Origin: Sphaeroforma sirkka
Taxonomy: Eukaryota > Opisthokonta > Ichthyosporea > Ichthyophonida
DNA: 25,000 bases
Direction: 5' to 3'
Assembly (NCBI GenBank): GCA_001586965.3
Contig: LUCW03000082.1
Location: forward strand, 1-25,000
The notes beneath the pieces are model-generated. The model was given only the letters and a program-made list of their open reading frames with translations. It did not search any database and was not told where the DNA came from. The translations under genes were made by a program, and so were the position numbers. Of the stretch, positions 1-9,371 are shown piece after piece; positions within the stretch are counted from its first letter, which is position 1; each line of letters begins with the position of its first letter.

Positions 1-40
1 TTCCATTTTATTATTAAAGATACGAAGAAAGTCGCGAGAT

Positions 41-1449
41 TCAATGAAATGCATCGGAGGTTAGCCAAGCTACTGTCCCATCCATGAAACGGGTCTTGTA
101 GTAAGTGTAACCGTCTTCGGATGTTTTGTCAATTATATCTTTGACTTGTGACTCATAACTGGTACATCAGAATCAAATGAGCGAGCGAATGAGAGTTCGG
201 AGGTAGGGATACGGTGAGTGCCTAGATTGGTTGCGCTAGTACCATCAATGTTATTCACTTCGTAAGTATCACTCTTCTCATCATGGTAGAAATAACAAAA
301 GGTCCCATCGTCTTAGAAGAGAGTTCGGTAACGTTTGGCGTTTCGATTTATAATGTTAACGTAATCGCCGACTTTGAACTGAACAATGTTCTTAGTGTTA
401 TTCCATCGGTCATACGCTTTAAGTAGGACGCGATTCTTGTGCTCGAGTAAACAGGGGTAAACAACGTTCTGCATATGCTCGATCTTTGAAGCTTTCGGGC
501 GCAGTTTTATCAAACGTTGCTTGTAATTCACTATAGCGGCCAAAGAAATAGTGAAACGGGAGTGTTCCAGTTTGAGGATTCATGCAGTTATTCATTTGAG
601 TCTGAACCCATTTCAAATGATAAGGCCACATATCCTCAACGTCGTCTAGTGCGGTACGCAAGAGTTTCTTAAGTTCTCTATGACGTGTCTCATTTGCACC
701 CTGCGTTTGAGGTTTGTAAGGAACACCACGCCTATGGGTCATGCCTGATACGAGTATAAGTGCCTCCATTACGTCGGTACAAAACTCACTACCGTTATCA
801 GAACATAGTACTCGGGGAAACCGAAGTCATTAAAGACGTGATAGCATAATTCTGCCACTGTTTGTGGACGTTTGTTCGGTATTGCATAAAGCAAGTTATA
901 GCCCGAAGCCACACATAAGAAATGACAGATATATACATCGCCAGTATGCTTGATCGCGGAGTTTAACCAAATCGACTATGACTCGGCGCATCGGTTGGTC
1001 TTCTGTCACACTTTTTTAGGGGTGCCCAACCGTATCGCTTGATCTGGTTCTTTTCACAATCAGTACAGCGTCGGTATACTTCACGTATGGTTTCTTTCAG
1101 CGCCGGGTGATCAAGCCCCTGCACGAATAGCCATTTTATAAGTATGCTCATATGCTCGATGCGTTAAATTATGTATAATTTTAACTCTACTTTCGAGCTC
1201 CTCTAAGTCAGTCAGATTCTGCGTAACGCTGGCTGGATGAACCATAGTCCTGTTGGAAAGGGCAACCTCAGTATCAGGAGGGGTAGAGTCCTGAGATACA
1301 TAATTGACAACATTGGATTGTTGAAGTATCTTCTTCAGTTGTTTCGCCACTCCTGGCTGTTCTTTAAGCAGCGCTTTAAGTAGTTGAGTGCGAGCTTCAG
1401 GTTCTCTTAGAGTTTTGAGTCTTTGATCCATGGCCTTAGCTAGTTCCAT
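41..1449 (-). pseudogene. Integrase with HHCC zinc finger, DDE core and chromo-like tail; frameshifted
   Basis: Integrase inserts the cDNA copy into host DNA. Visible in order on the minus strand: a charged linker (1190-1449); the zinc-binding His residues (HNLTHRAYEH region), then after a shift near 1115 a C-terminal pair in CTDCEKN; the first core Asp in VIVDLV (about 985); the second Asp in CSDNGSEF (about 790); and YKPQTQGANE (about 690-720), whose Glu is the third catalytic residue. Downstream is the VGDYV block (about 365), an in-frame TAA at 313-315, and after a last shift near 155 a chromo-like segment with YKTRFMDGTVAWL ending at TGA 41-43. Further shifts lie near 950, 815 and 540. 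A chromo-like tail would place it with the chromoviruses, which target chromatin; that part is inference. Confidence 0.83.
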
Positions 1450-2060
1450 GTTTTACGATCTAATGCCGTTTCAATCGGCATTACCTCGACTGCAATCTTG
1501 TTGGGTGCATGTGTTGTACGAGTCTTGAGCTTTTGTTCAAACTCTTTAGACTCCTCTAGTTTAGCTAAGAATTCGGTTGAGGGTTTCCACTTAGTGGTAC
1601 CTGCAGGACCGATGCGACAAACAATGGTGTGTTTCCAAGGCGTCTTCTTAATAGAATAGGATCCCTGATACAAGAACGTGTCGGTTTCACGGTCGACATA
1701 AATAGGTTCGTCTTGAATCATATTAATTAAATCACGTATCCATGGGTCGGAGTTACGTAAGGGACAACACAGCGTAATGGTAGATTTAGTAATATTAACA
1801 TAATTTAACAACTGTGCGATAAGTTGACAAGGTGGGTTAGCCCACGCATTATGCTTTGATAAGTCAAGCTGAAATGCATCACCTTTAGGATGAGTCAACG
1901 ACCTATATTCAGAAACCTGTTTGTTATGTTCTGCGGCAAACATATCAACAGTAAATGGACCCCATCGTGATTGAGCGAGGTTAAACCATTTCTTATTTAG
2001 CATCCAATCGGTTGCTAATAACTCTTTGACTGTTTTCTGGTAGTCGGGCACAAGTCGAGA
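1440..2060 (-). pseudogene. Extra pol domain between RNase H and integrase (DMFA/WANPP type)
   Basis: About 200 residues in the same frame as the end of RNase H do not belong to RNase H or integrase. The visible pattern is WGPFTVDMFAAEHNKQ, then GDAFQLDLS, then AWANPPCQLIAQLL, near 1800-1960. From memory of the families, a similar D-x-F-A ... D-A-F ... PP-x-x-L-I pattern follows RNase H in DIRS-like and some gypsy-like elements of protists and animals; its role is not known to me. The C-terminal half (PWKHTIVCRI onwards) is charged and unrecognised. The frame ends at a stop near 1440, and a one-base shift leads on to the integrase linker. Confidence 0.55.
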
Positions 2061-2650
2061 GAGCATGTCAGGAAGATGGTTATGTATTCCTGGAATGTGT
2101 GTTATATTAAAAGCGAACTTGGCAATAATGTCATGCCAGCGGCTCACCAACTGTGAATCAGGTTCATATCTTTAAGTATGTTAAAGACTTTTGATCACAG
2201 GCGACAGTAAAGTAACTTCCATAAAGGTAGTCTTTAAACTGTCTTAGCGCAGTAACTATAGCAAGGAGCTCTTGTTTAACGGTAGGGTAATTCCGTTGAC
2301 TCTTATTATAACTCTTGCTAAAGAATTGTATGTAGCGCGGTTTACCATTTATCGTTTGGTAAAGCACTCCACCTACCGCTCGATCTGAAGCGTCGGTTGC
2401 TACTTGAATGGGACACCATCCACAGGGTACTGCATGATGGGTGCGTCCATTACTTTTTTTTTTGACTAGTTTAAATGCATCATCACATTCTTTAGTCCAA
2501 AGCTTTCCCAAAGGTCCTTTGTGCAGCCGTAGGTGACTGAAAGGCTTTAAGTAATGAGAAAGATGCGGTACCGAATCCGAGAAGAAGTTAACAAACCCAC
2601 ACACAGAGTTCACATCTCTTCCAGTAATTGGTGTTGATAAATCCAACAGA
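2060..2650 (-). pseudogene. RNase H domain, frameshifted
   Basis: This domain removes the RNA strand during reverse transcription. The open stretch 2164-2646 contains VATDASDRAVGGVL (first catalytic Asp), YPTVKQELLAIV (catalytic Glu) and VACDQKSLTYL (second Asp). A one-base shift near 2170 separates the last helix, where HIPGIHNHLPDMLSR (about 2065-2110) fits the usual C-terminal Gly/Asn/Asp block of gypsy RNase H. It directly follows the reverse transcriptase connection without a gap. Confidence 0.88.
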
Positions 2651-3540
2651 AACTGTTTCTTGCCAGGATCAATTTCTACCCCTGCTGCAGATACTTTGTA
2701 GCCAAGTAAGTGTATAGTATCTTTAGCAAAAGAACACTTGTCTTCGTTAATCTTAAGTTTAGCATGATTAAGTCGCTTTTAAGACTTCTTTAACGAGTTT
2801 AGCATGTTCATGTGCTGTCTTTGTAAAGATAACTATATCATCTAAATAGACTGATACGTTATACGACAGGTCCGCAAATAGTTCCATCATAACTTGTTGG
2901 AAGAAAGAAGGTAACATGTGTAAGCCTTCAGGTGCACCTTTAAACTGGTACTTCTTACCTTGCCAAGTAAAGGAAAAGTATTTCCTATGAGGCTGATATA
3001 TTTGTAGTTGATGGAATGCAGCTTTTAAGTCTATCTTTGAAAAGATAGTCGCACCTCCATTTTGCGTAGTATCTCGCTTATCTTAGGTAAGGGAAAACTA
3101 TGTTGCGGAATTAGTTTGTTGATTGGCGACAGGTCTAGTACTACTCTTGTTTTACTAAACGTTCCATCAGATTTATATTGATCGACCGCTAAGAGAGCTA
3201 AGTTAACTGGGGTTGCATCATAATTGATTTCAATTAGACCCTGTTTTAACCAATCTTCGATTTGGGTTTTGACAACGTCTTTGTGTCTCCAACTCACGTA
3301 GTTATGTGAAGGACACTTTAACTTAGAGAAGTCGACGTTTGTTAAGTCAAGTCTAACGTACCCATTAGAGAACTTAAACATACACCAGTCAGTTATTGCA
3401 ATCTTCCTGTTTTGTATAATTAAGTCCATAATTATATCGGTGAAGTGCGGAATCATATCCTTTGCTTCACCTTCCGGAGGTTTAGGTATCTTTAACATAT
3501 TATCATCTGACTGATCTTTATTCGGGTCCAGCCCATTAGG
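2650..3540 (-). pseudogene. Reverse transcriptase domain, frameshifted
   Basis: RNA-dependent DNA polymerase of the element. From 5' to 3' on the minus strand: the fingers region with RVVLDLSPINKLI and SFPLPKISEIL (3031-3300), then after a one-base shift near 3050 the segment IFSKIDLKAAFHQ (catalytic Asp of motif A), the QFKGAPEGL block (motif B region), and YLDDIVIFTK (motif C, the YxDD catalytic pair, near 2845). A second shift near 2785 precedes NEDKCSFAK and the LLGYKVSAAGV block of the thumb/connection. All core RT motifs are visible, but in three different frames. The spacing and the FLG-like motif are typical of Ty3/gypsy. Confidence 0.9.
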
Positions 3541-3923
3541 CAGACCAGTGAGTGTTATACCTAAACTGAGAAGATCAGTCATACCTATAATTAAATCGTA
3601 TTTCTGAGACATGTCAGTAACGATTAGGTGAGTCTTCACTTCTCTTCTATCTGACAGCATTATGTGTGCATAGTCAATGGCTTGTTCGCAAGTAGTAACT
3701 TTGCCATTTCCCAAGATTAAATCAGTTGTTTCGTTATGGACAGCCATATCTGTAGCGTAGGCTACTCGGCATGAGATAGCAGAGACTTCAGCCCTGGATC
3801 AAATAGTGCCATAACTTTTTCTCCATTTACGAAAACTGTTTGAAAGATACGTTCATCTCCTTTGGTATAGATTTTATTGAACATTTTCTCATAATCTTGC
3901 TCTAGTGCGCACATATGGTACTG
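3540..3923 (-). pseudogene. Retropepsin-like protease domain, frameshifted
   Basis: The aspartic protease releases the mature Gag and Pol proteins. The minus strand shows a hydrophobic strand ending in the catalytic loop FDPG (about 3797-3808), and later IIGMTDLLSLG (about 3560-3595), which fits the hydrophobic-hydrophobic-Gly segment near the end of a retropepsin. Two things are odd. The catalytic triplet reads Asp-Pro-Gly where the family normally has Asp-Ser-Gly or Asp-Thr-Gly, and this is the same in both tandem copies. The frame also shifts by one base directly after this triplet, at the edge of the 309-bp duplication, separating the active site from the rest of the fold. The domain follows gag in frame after a TGA. 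Confidence 0.72.
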
Positions 3924-4410
3924 TCAGTGCCTAACTTGGACGTCTGGTAAGTCCTTGCAATCCTCTTTGTGCCAACCGTTAGTACCCTTGCAAGTAGCAC
4001 ACTCTTTCATATAGTGTCCAAAATCTGGCTTGCCTGGTGCACACTTAACAGGGTCGTGTCTACCATTCCACTTGCCATTACGTTTTGTGAGGTTGTAACC
4101 CCCTGGATCAAATAGTGCCATAACTTTTTCTCCATTTACGAAAACTGTTTGAAAGATACGTTCATCTCCTTTGGTATAGATTTTATTGAACATTTTCTCA
4201 TAATCTTGCTCTAGTGCGCACATATGGTACTGTCAGTGCTTAACTTGGACGTCTGGTAAGTCCTTGCAATCCTCTTTGTGCCAACCGTTAGTACCCTTGC
4301 AAGTAGCACACTCTTTCATATAGTGTCCAAAATCTGGCTTGCCTGGTGCACACTTAACAGGGTCGTGTCTACCATTCCACTTGCCATTACGTTTTGTGAG
4401 GTTGTAACCA
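3793..4410. repeat. 309-bp direct tandem duplication at the gag/protease border
   Basis: Copies are 3793-4101 and 4102-4410, offset 309 bases (103 codons, so frame-preserving). By eye they differ at one position (C versus T, near 3930/4239). Each copy carries the Cys/His knuckle region, the gag-ending TGA, and the start of the protease up to its catalytic Asp-Pro-Gly. In the upstream copy (minus-strand sense) the catalytic loop runs directly into a second zinc-knuckle region instead of the rest of the protease. Near-identity implies a duplication much younger than the decay of the element. Confidence 0.95.
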
Positions 4411-6268
4411 CACTTCTTGCAAGGCGCTCTCACCTTCTTATCACCTTTCGGTTCGGTAGAAGTAGAGCCAGTACCCCTCCAGTAGTAGTGCGAGGTTTCT
4501 TAGTACTACGCGCAGTATTAGTCTCTACTGCGTTTCGCTTAGTGGGCTGGGTGTAGCTCGTGGTACTAAGTACTCTAGTAGAGGAATTGGTATGCTTGTG
4601 TACTATCTTCTCAAAGACAGACCAAGGCATAGATCGCAAATCACCATAGGCGATGATGTCATCATTGACTTTCTTAAAGAGGTTAGCTCCCAGAGTCTCC
4701 ATCATCTGACAAATTAATAAATATTCGCCAGTATAGGTACGACCACCCATCCGAGTATTCATATGTGTCATATGAGCTAGAGCACCTCGAATAGTGGTAT
4801 CGTTCGCAAAGAACTTGCGAGACTCTAGAAGTTCACGGTCACGTGCATCTTCAAAAAAAAGGTGTTAAGTATATTATCACGCAACTGGTGCCAGGGTAGG
4901 GCTTTTCCAGTTGGGCTCATGAGCCTTCAAGATAGTTCGCCATTCACCTGGCTCACAGAAATGAATAAAGGCATTCATCATCTGCTTTATCCCTAAGGCT
5001 GGCAGACTCCTTAAGTTGGTCGAAGGCCTTCAGTGTCTCCACTGTACTCTCATTAGTAGAGAAATCGACCTCAGCCTGCGCGTTACCTAGCTGCTTTATA
5101 AAGCTTGGTTCTAAGTGTTCACGAGGCTCATGCTCAGTGCTACGGGCTGCTAGTGCCAAGATGGTGTCTATTTCCTTTCTCTTGTTATCGATTAGATAGC
5201 GAATGTTATCCGCTTTCCTATCGTCAAGGTCAGAGTCATTCAATAGACGGTCCTCAAGGACTTGCATACCAGAGCGTAATAGCCTGAGACGAGTATGTCT
5301 GGTTCTCACTTCCTCATCCTCAGGATTAGAGCGGGAACTCTCTAACGAGGTACTGGTGTAGCGATTGCCAAAATCGTGATTACCAGGGTTAGTTGGCAAA
5401 TGAGGGTCGATATTACGAGGATGGTAAGCCTCATCGAGTTCCATACGATCATATCCTCTGACAGGGTTAGGTTTGTCAAGAGGATGGTCGATGGTAGCAT
5501 CAGAGCTATAGAGATTAAATTTTGAAATATTATCTCTCTCGCCAGTGGTAATTGGCTTAGTTGTAAACATACTGGCTGGTAAACCAGTAGGTCTCGGGTT
5601 CGAAACCCGGCCCGAAATTTTTTTCTTCTTCGGTATAGGAAGAATATCAGCCAAGTGGGACACGATAGAGGGGTCCACAACTGCTGCTGCCGCTAGCTCC
5701 TTCAAGAGCGCTTCAGTGCGGTTCAATTGGCGTTGAGATTGAGAGGATCCAGCCACTCGTTGTCGAGTTATGGCGTCCTCAGCTTCGGCCCCAAGATTTG
5801 AGCTGAATGGAATGGCTTCTCCATCGATGGCGAAACCGAAATTTTCGGACAGGTCCAATACTTCCTTTTCACGCCGGATTTGTGCTGGAGTGTCCTTTAG
5901 ATGTGGAGTTATAATGCCCCCGACATTCGTATCCACGAATTTTCCAGCCTTTCGACGTTTATCCCCAACATTTGACGGCACGTGGTCAGGGGCAAGCTGG
6001 GGTCCTGAGCTTCACTCCTAGGTGATACACGGACGCTGGCGAGCCTTTCCGCGGTAGTAGATACCTCTTCTTCCAAGGCTTTAGGATCCGACGAGTCATC
6101 CTCAGAATAATCCTCTGTACCAACCTCAGAATTTGCTTCCCCAACAGTATCCTCGGCAGGCTCAACTCCAGACAGGCTAGGTGTTTCCACAGGGACCTCA
6201 GGAACCTCGGCAGGCTTAGCAGGCTTAGAGCTAGCGGCTCCCTTGCCTTTAGAAGTACCCTTAGCCAT
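4233..6268 (-). pseudogene. gag: gag (capsid/nucleocapsid), frameshifted
   Basis: Gag is the structural polyprotein of the element's virus-like particle. The start chosen is the ATG at 6268 (MAKGTSKGKG), giving a Lys/Ala/Pro-rich then acidic N-terminus; the same frame is open up to 6379, so a longer start cannot be excluded. The frame shifts near 5975 into a 340-residue stretch (4953-5981), then shifts again near 4990, 4900, 4860 (an 8-base homopolymer) and 4480. The C-terminal part is a nucleic-acid-binding Cys/His region at 4233-4433: a CKKC pair followed by HDPVKC, then CATC followed by HKEDC, so the spacing (CX2CX6HX3C) differs from the usual CX2CX4HX4C knuckle. Gag ends at an in-frame TGA (4233-4235), immediately followed in the same frame by CAG and the protease region. 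A tRNA-like sequence lies antisense inside it at 5546-5624. Confidence 0.8.
5546..5624 (+). ncRNA. tRNA-like (Thr-GGT-like) Pol III cassette antisense to gag
   Basis: On the plus strand are an A-box match TGGCTTAGTTG (5553-5563), a perfect B box GGTTCGAAACC (5597-5607) and a run of seven T (5618-5624) that would stop Pol III. The T arm pairs over five bases around the loop TTCGAAA, the variable loop is the usual five bases, and ACTGG/CCAGT forms an anticodon stem around a loop with CTGGTAA, which reads as anticodon GGT (Thr). It is not an intact tRNA: the anticodon loop has eight bases, the D stem does not close, and the 3' acceptor side (CCCGAAA) finds no 5' partner. It may be a pseudo-tRNA, a tRNA-derived SINE fragment or a captured primer. 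The gag frame runs through it, giving the low-complexity KKKK tract on the other strand. Confidence 0.6.
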
Positions 6269-6379
6269 AGTAATTGCTGGATAGTAAATTGATGTCAGAC
6301 AGTCTAGAAGCAGTACACTACTGTAACTACTATAAAACTGAAAAATATGTAAACTTCGATGGAAATTACTAGGTTTCAA

Positions 6380-6741
6380 ACTATATTAAACTAAAATACA
6401 ATTTAGTCAGTTAGGATTTAGCAGTGGTAGCTTGTGTAAGAATGATCGGGACTGCCTCTTGTTAAGAGCCTAAATATCCTCGATCACACAGGGCGTACCT
6501 CTAGCTGTTCTTTATTGAATAATTTTCACTAGAAGTACTAAATGTTCATGACCACTTGCCTAATTTGTAAATAGACATAATAACGTAAGTCACGTTAATA
6601 CATTAGCTGATATAAATAAAGTTCCATCTGAAGAAAAGTTAAAAAAAAAAAAAAAGACTTATTGGATTTTGGAGATTGGCGGAGGACCAAAATCAATAAG
6701 TAGTAGTTCGGAGATTATAAAATTTAGTTTATAATATCCTA
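6380..6741. other. Gene-free stretch with poly(A)-tail-like tract and hairpin
   Basis: This is AT-rich sequence upstream (minus sense) of gag, where the 5' LTR and primer-binding site would be expected, but I recognise neither. On the plus strand AATAAA (6615-6620) is followed 20 bases later by fifteen A (6641-6655), like the 3' end of a retroposed transcript. Immediately after it an inverted repeat pairs 6658-6672 with 6687-6700 (14 pairs, one bulge, 14-base loop). Confidence 0.5.
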
Positions 6742-7147
6742 CATCTACTAATGTCTCAAATAGGTCCAAGTAGATGAGTCATACCAAATACTCAGGCTAT
6801 TGGAGCCATCAAAGTGAATTTAGAACACTTTGGAAATATTGGAAAAAAGAGCTTGTACTAATTATTTAAAATACAAAATAAAACCAATGTATTATCTCAA
6901 TTGATCTTGATATTTTAGACTGACCGGAGGCCGTATTTCTACACATCTACTAATGTCTCAAATAGGTCCAAGTAGATGAGTCATACCAAATACTCAGGCT
7001 ATTGGAGCCATCAAAGTGAATTTAGAACACTTTGGAAATATTGGAAAAAAAGAGCTTGTATTAAATTATTTAAAATACAAATAAAAAAACCAATGTATTA
7101 TCTCAATTGATCTTGATATTTTAGACTGACCGGAGGCCGTATTTCTA
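6742..7147. repeat. 202-bp direct tandem duplication
   Basis: Copies are 6742-6943 and 6944-about 7147, with a few single-base indels in A runs and near-identity elsewhere. Each unit opens with CATCTACTAATGTC and closes with GGCCGTATTTCTACA. Neither copy encodes anything recognisable, and the ends do not form a clear TG..CA pair, so I do not call them tandem LTRs. The second copy ends exactly where a possible 3' splice site (TTTCTACAG) precedes the coding-like stretch at 7150. Confidence 0.93.
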
Positions 7148-7299
7148 CAGATGCACTACTGATCCCACTTGTCAATTCCACTAACGCAGACATCCTCCAA
7201 TCTACCGCGGATCGTCTCCAGAAGGCTTACCAAGCAAAGCATAATGCAAACCTCTTCTCACATAACCCGCAAATCCCGGCAAAAGCTAATCTTTCCTGA
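7117..7299 (+). pseudogene. Possible 3'-terminal exon or gene remnant, unrecognised
   Basis: An open frame of 60 codons without a usable early Met runs from 7117 to TGA at 7297-7299. From about 7150 it has ordinary protein composition (LLIPLVNSTNADILQSTADR and onward to QIPAKANLS), with no low complexity. A polypyrimidine-poor acceptor TTTCTACAG ends at 7150 with a CTGAC branch-like site 20 bases before it, and AATAAA lies 72 bases after the stop (7371-7376). This looks like the last exon of a plus-strand gene, but no upstream exon is visible and the retroelement occupies the space to the left. It may be a gene cut off by the insertion, or the end of another decayed element. I do not recognise the protein. 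Confidence 0.35.
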
Positions 7300-9371
7300 A
7301 CCACTACAGCGACTATGAGAGCCATACCATATGTTCATACATTGTAATATACATACTTGTCATTTGTTGAAATAAATAGTATTATCCCTATATGATAATA
7401 AAAATCAACGAACATGTCCTAATTTGATCATGATCTCTTCCAATCATATCCTTGTTCACATTATTTCATTTTTCATTTCATTTTTCAAGAAGTTTAAAAA
7501 AAAATGAATTTTCATTTTATTTCCAAATATTTCACTGCCTGAAAATGAAATGAAATTCATTTTTTTGTGAAATTTCTGTGAAATTTCACAAAATTCGGCG
7601 GCAGGACTGACCCATAGTCTACTACTCAAATATATACAAATCACAACTTTAAAGGCATATTTAGCGCTGGAGCCTGGAGGTTTGGACTCTGGAGCAGTAT
7701 TTAGCAGCCGGGCGCGAGAATGAATAGACATTTTTTATTTATTTATTAAAATTAAAAATATGTAAATAGTGGCCGGAATCCTTGAGATTTCTCATAGCCT
7801 CCTAAAATTAACAAGTTTTGTACATATATTTTTATTTTTGTATTTTTTATAAAGCAAATGGTTTTCAGTTTTGTATGAAATCCTGCGACGCTGCCGACGC
7901 AGGAATTTCCCTTGACAGTTGGCACTTGGCTGTCGGCACGAGTGATATCTATAAATAAATATCCGTTTGTATGAACGATAGAAATAAAGAAACATATCTA
8001 TAAATAGATTTCAGGTTCAGGTCAATATACATGTAATTTAAATAATGCAAACATGCTGGAGGTTGTGCGGCATTCAGATTCATAAGGCCAGCTGTTAAGA
8101 TTAATGATATACTAAGGTAAATATACATACATGTGTGTATGCGCATATGACGAAGCAAAGAATCTGCACTGCGCCTCGAGCAGTATGTACGTTCCAACAC
8201 ATTTGACAGACTTTGGTAGTCTCCTTAGATTAGCGATGCCCTACTTTACGCATCCACGTGCGCGGCGCTCATGTAATAGCGGTCCGATACTATAGTTCGA
8301 TTGCATCCCACGGTTGCATGTAGTCAGTTTGAAATCAAGTTTGTGCTTAGCTTACTTATTTCAGTATCGCATCAAACTATTTTTTCTCAGCTCATAATTA
8401 CCGGAGATATCGTCTTGCGTCGCCCACATATGTGCGTGAATGCCCACCGCACACTCGAGTGTTTCACTTCACATTCTCGTCAGATTAACCCCAATGGGTA
8501 GATAATCACACACGACATCGGTTGCTATGCACCGTGGTTTGATCTACATACATTTAATCTCACGTCTGTGTGCGTTAAAAACTGCGCTGTCTTCAGCACG
8601 CAAGACTATCAATACGTTACCTTGATTAGTTGAGCATATGGGCCGTATACCGCTTGCTCATGGCGACGGCAAATACACACCAAAATATGTTGTAGTTCCG
8701 TAATGTGTACGTATCATGGCCATCAATTACATACAATACCATAGGTAGAATGCTATGTGCAGTTATGTCCGCTTTCCTGAGTGGGATGCGAGCCCAACAG
8801 AGGTGTATTTTGCGGACATTAACTGTCGGAGTGTAGTGAAGTATCGACCTATAGGTTGTATTACGAAAAACGAGTTTACGGCTGACAGCACATTCATGCG
8901 ATTTCACAGGTACATTCCACACACACACATATATATATATATATATTGTGGTGAATACACTAGAAATATTCGCGAATAATGACCTTACTTGCGTCCGCAA
9001 GCCCCTCGCTACTGGGTTGCTTTTCACAGTGTGATCCAAATTCTCACCATCTTAGCACAAACATGCTTTGATATTGTGCTTTGGAACCCATTCCAAAGCA
9101 TAATGTTATAATCACACACAGGTCAAAGTACTCAAACATCTACCACAAATGTACACATACGGATTTACGAGAACGTGCACCTTCACCCACGCCGTACAAC
9201 CAACTGTCTTTTCCGCTTATTCCCACATCAGATGTACACCGAGTTAGTTTGGTGGCTTTAAACGGGATTGAGAAGTTCGAGTACCTATATAGGATATCAG
9301 GCGCAGTCACGCCATAGCAAGACGAATAGCGTGGCTTAGATAGCATACACTTTCCACACCACACTATCACG
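7300..9371. other. Intergenic, AT-rich; no gene recognised
   Basis: After the poly(A) signal at 7371, bases 7465-7585 are rich in interleaved direct and inverted copies of TTTCATTTC / GAAATGAAA words that could fold on themselves. Bases 7730-9300 hold short open frames of no recognisable family, and a small CACA-(TA)n tract at 8928-8947. The last few hundred bases should contain the promoter of the zinc-finger gene that starts at 9372, but no clear TATA box or initiator stands out. Confidence 0.5.

Larger units (their letters stand above)
1..6268 (-). mobile_element. Degenerate Ty3/gypsy-type LTR retrotransposon (internal region)
   Basis: Read on the minus strand the order is gag, protease, reverse transcriptase, RNase H, integrase, which is the Ty3/gypsy order (integrase last). 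The coding region starts at the ATG at 6268 and the last recognisable pol codon is followed by TGA at 41-43. I could not find a long terminal repeat: nothing in the first 40 bases recurs at the right-hand side, so one LTR is probably left of the window and the other is unrecognised or lost. The reading frame is broken at roughly fifteen places, nearly all single-base shifts, many at short homopolymers, with one in-frame stop at 313-315. The element is therefore a non-autonomous relic, although its motifs are well preserved. It is in reverse orientation to the next host gene. Confidence 0.93.

Noticed and set aside
3924..4235. UGA as a sense codon in this organism
   Set aside because: Both complete host genes end at UGA at sensible places, so a standard code is the simpler reading.
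6742..7147. Two tandem LTRs of the retroelement
   Set aside because: The 202-bp units lack TG..CA ends at any sensible phase, no related sequence is seen at the left end, and no primer-binding site adjoins them.
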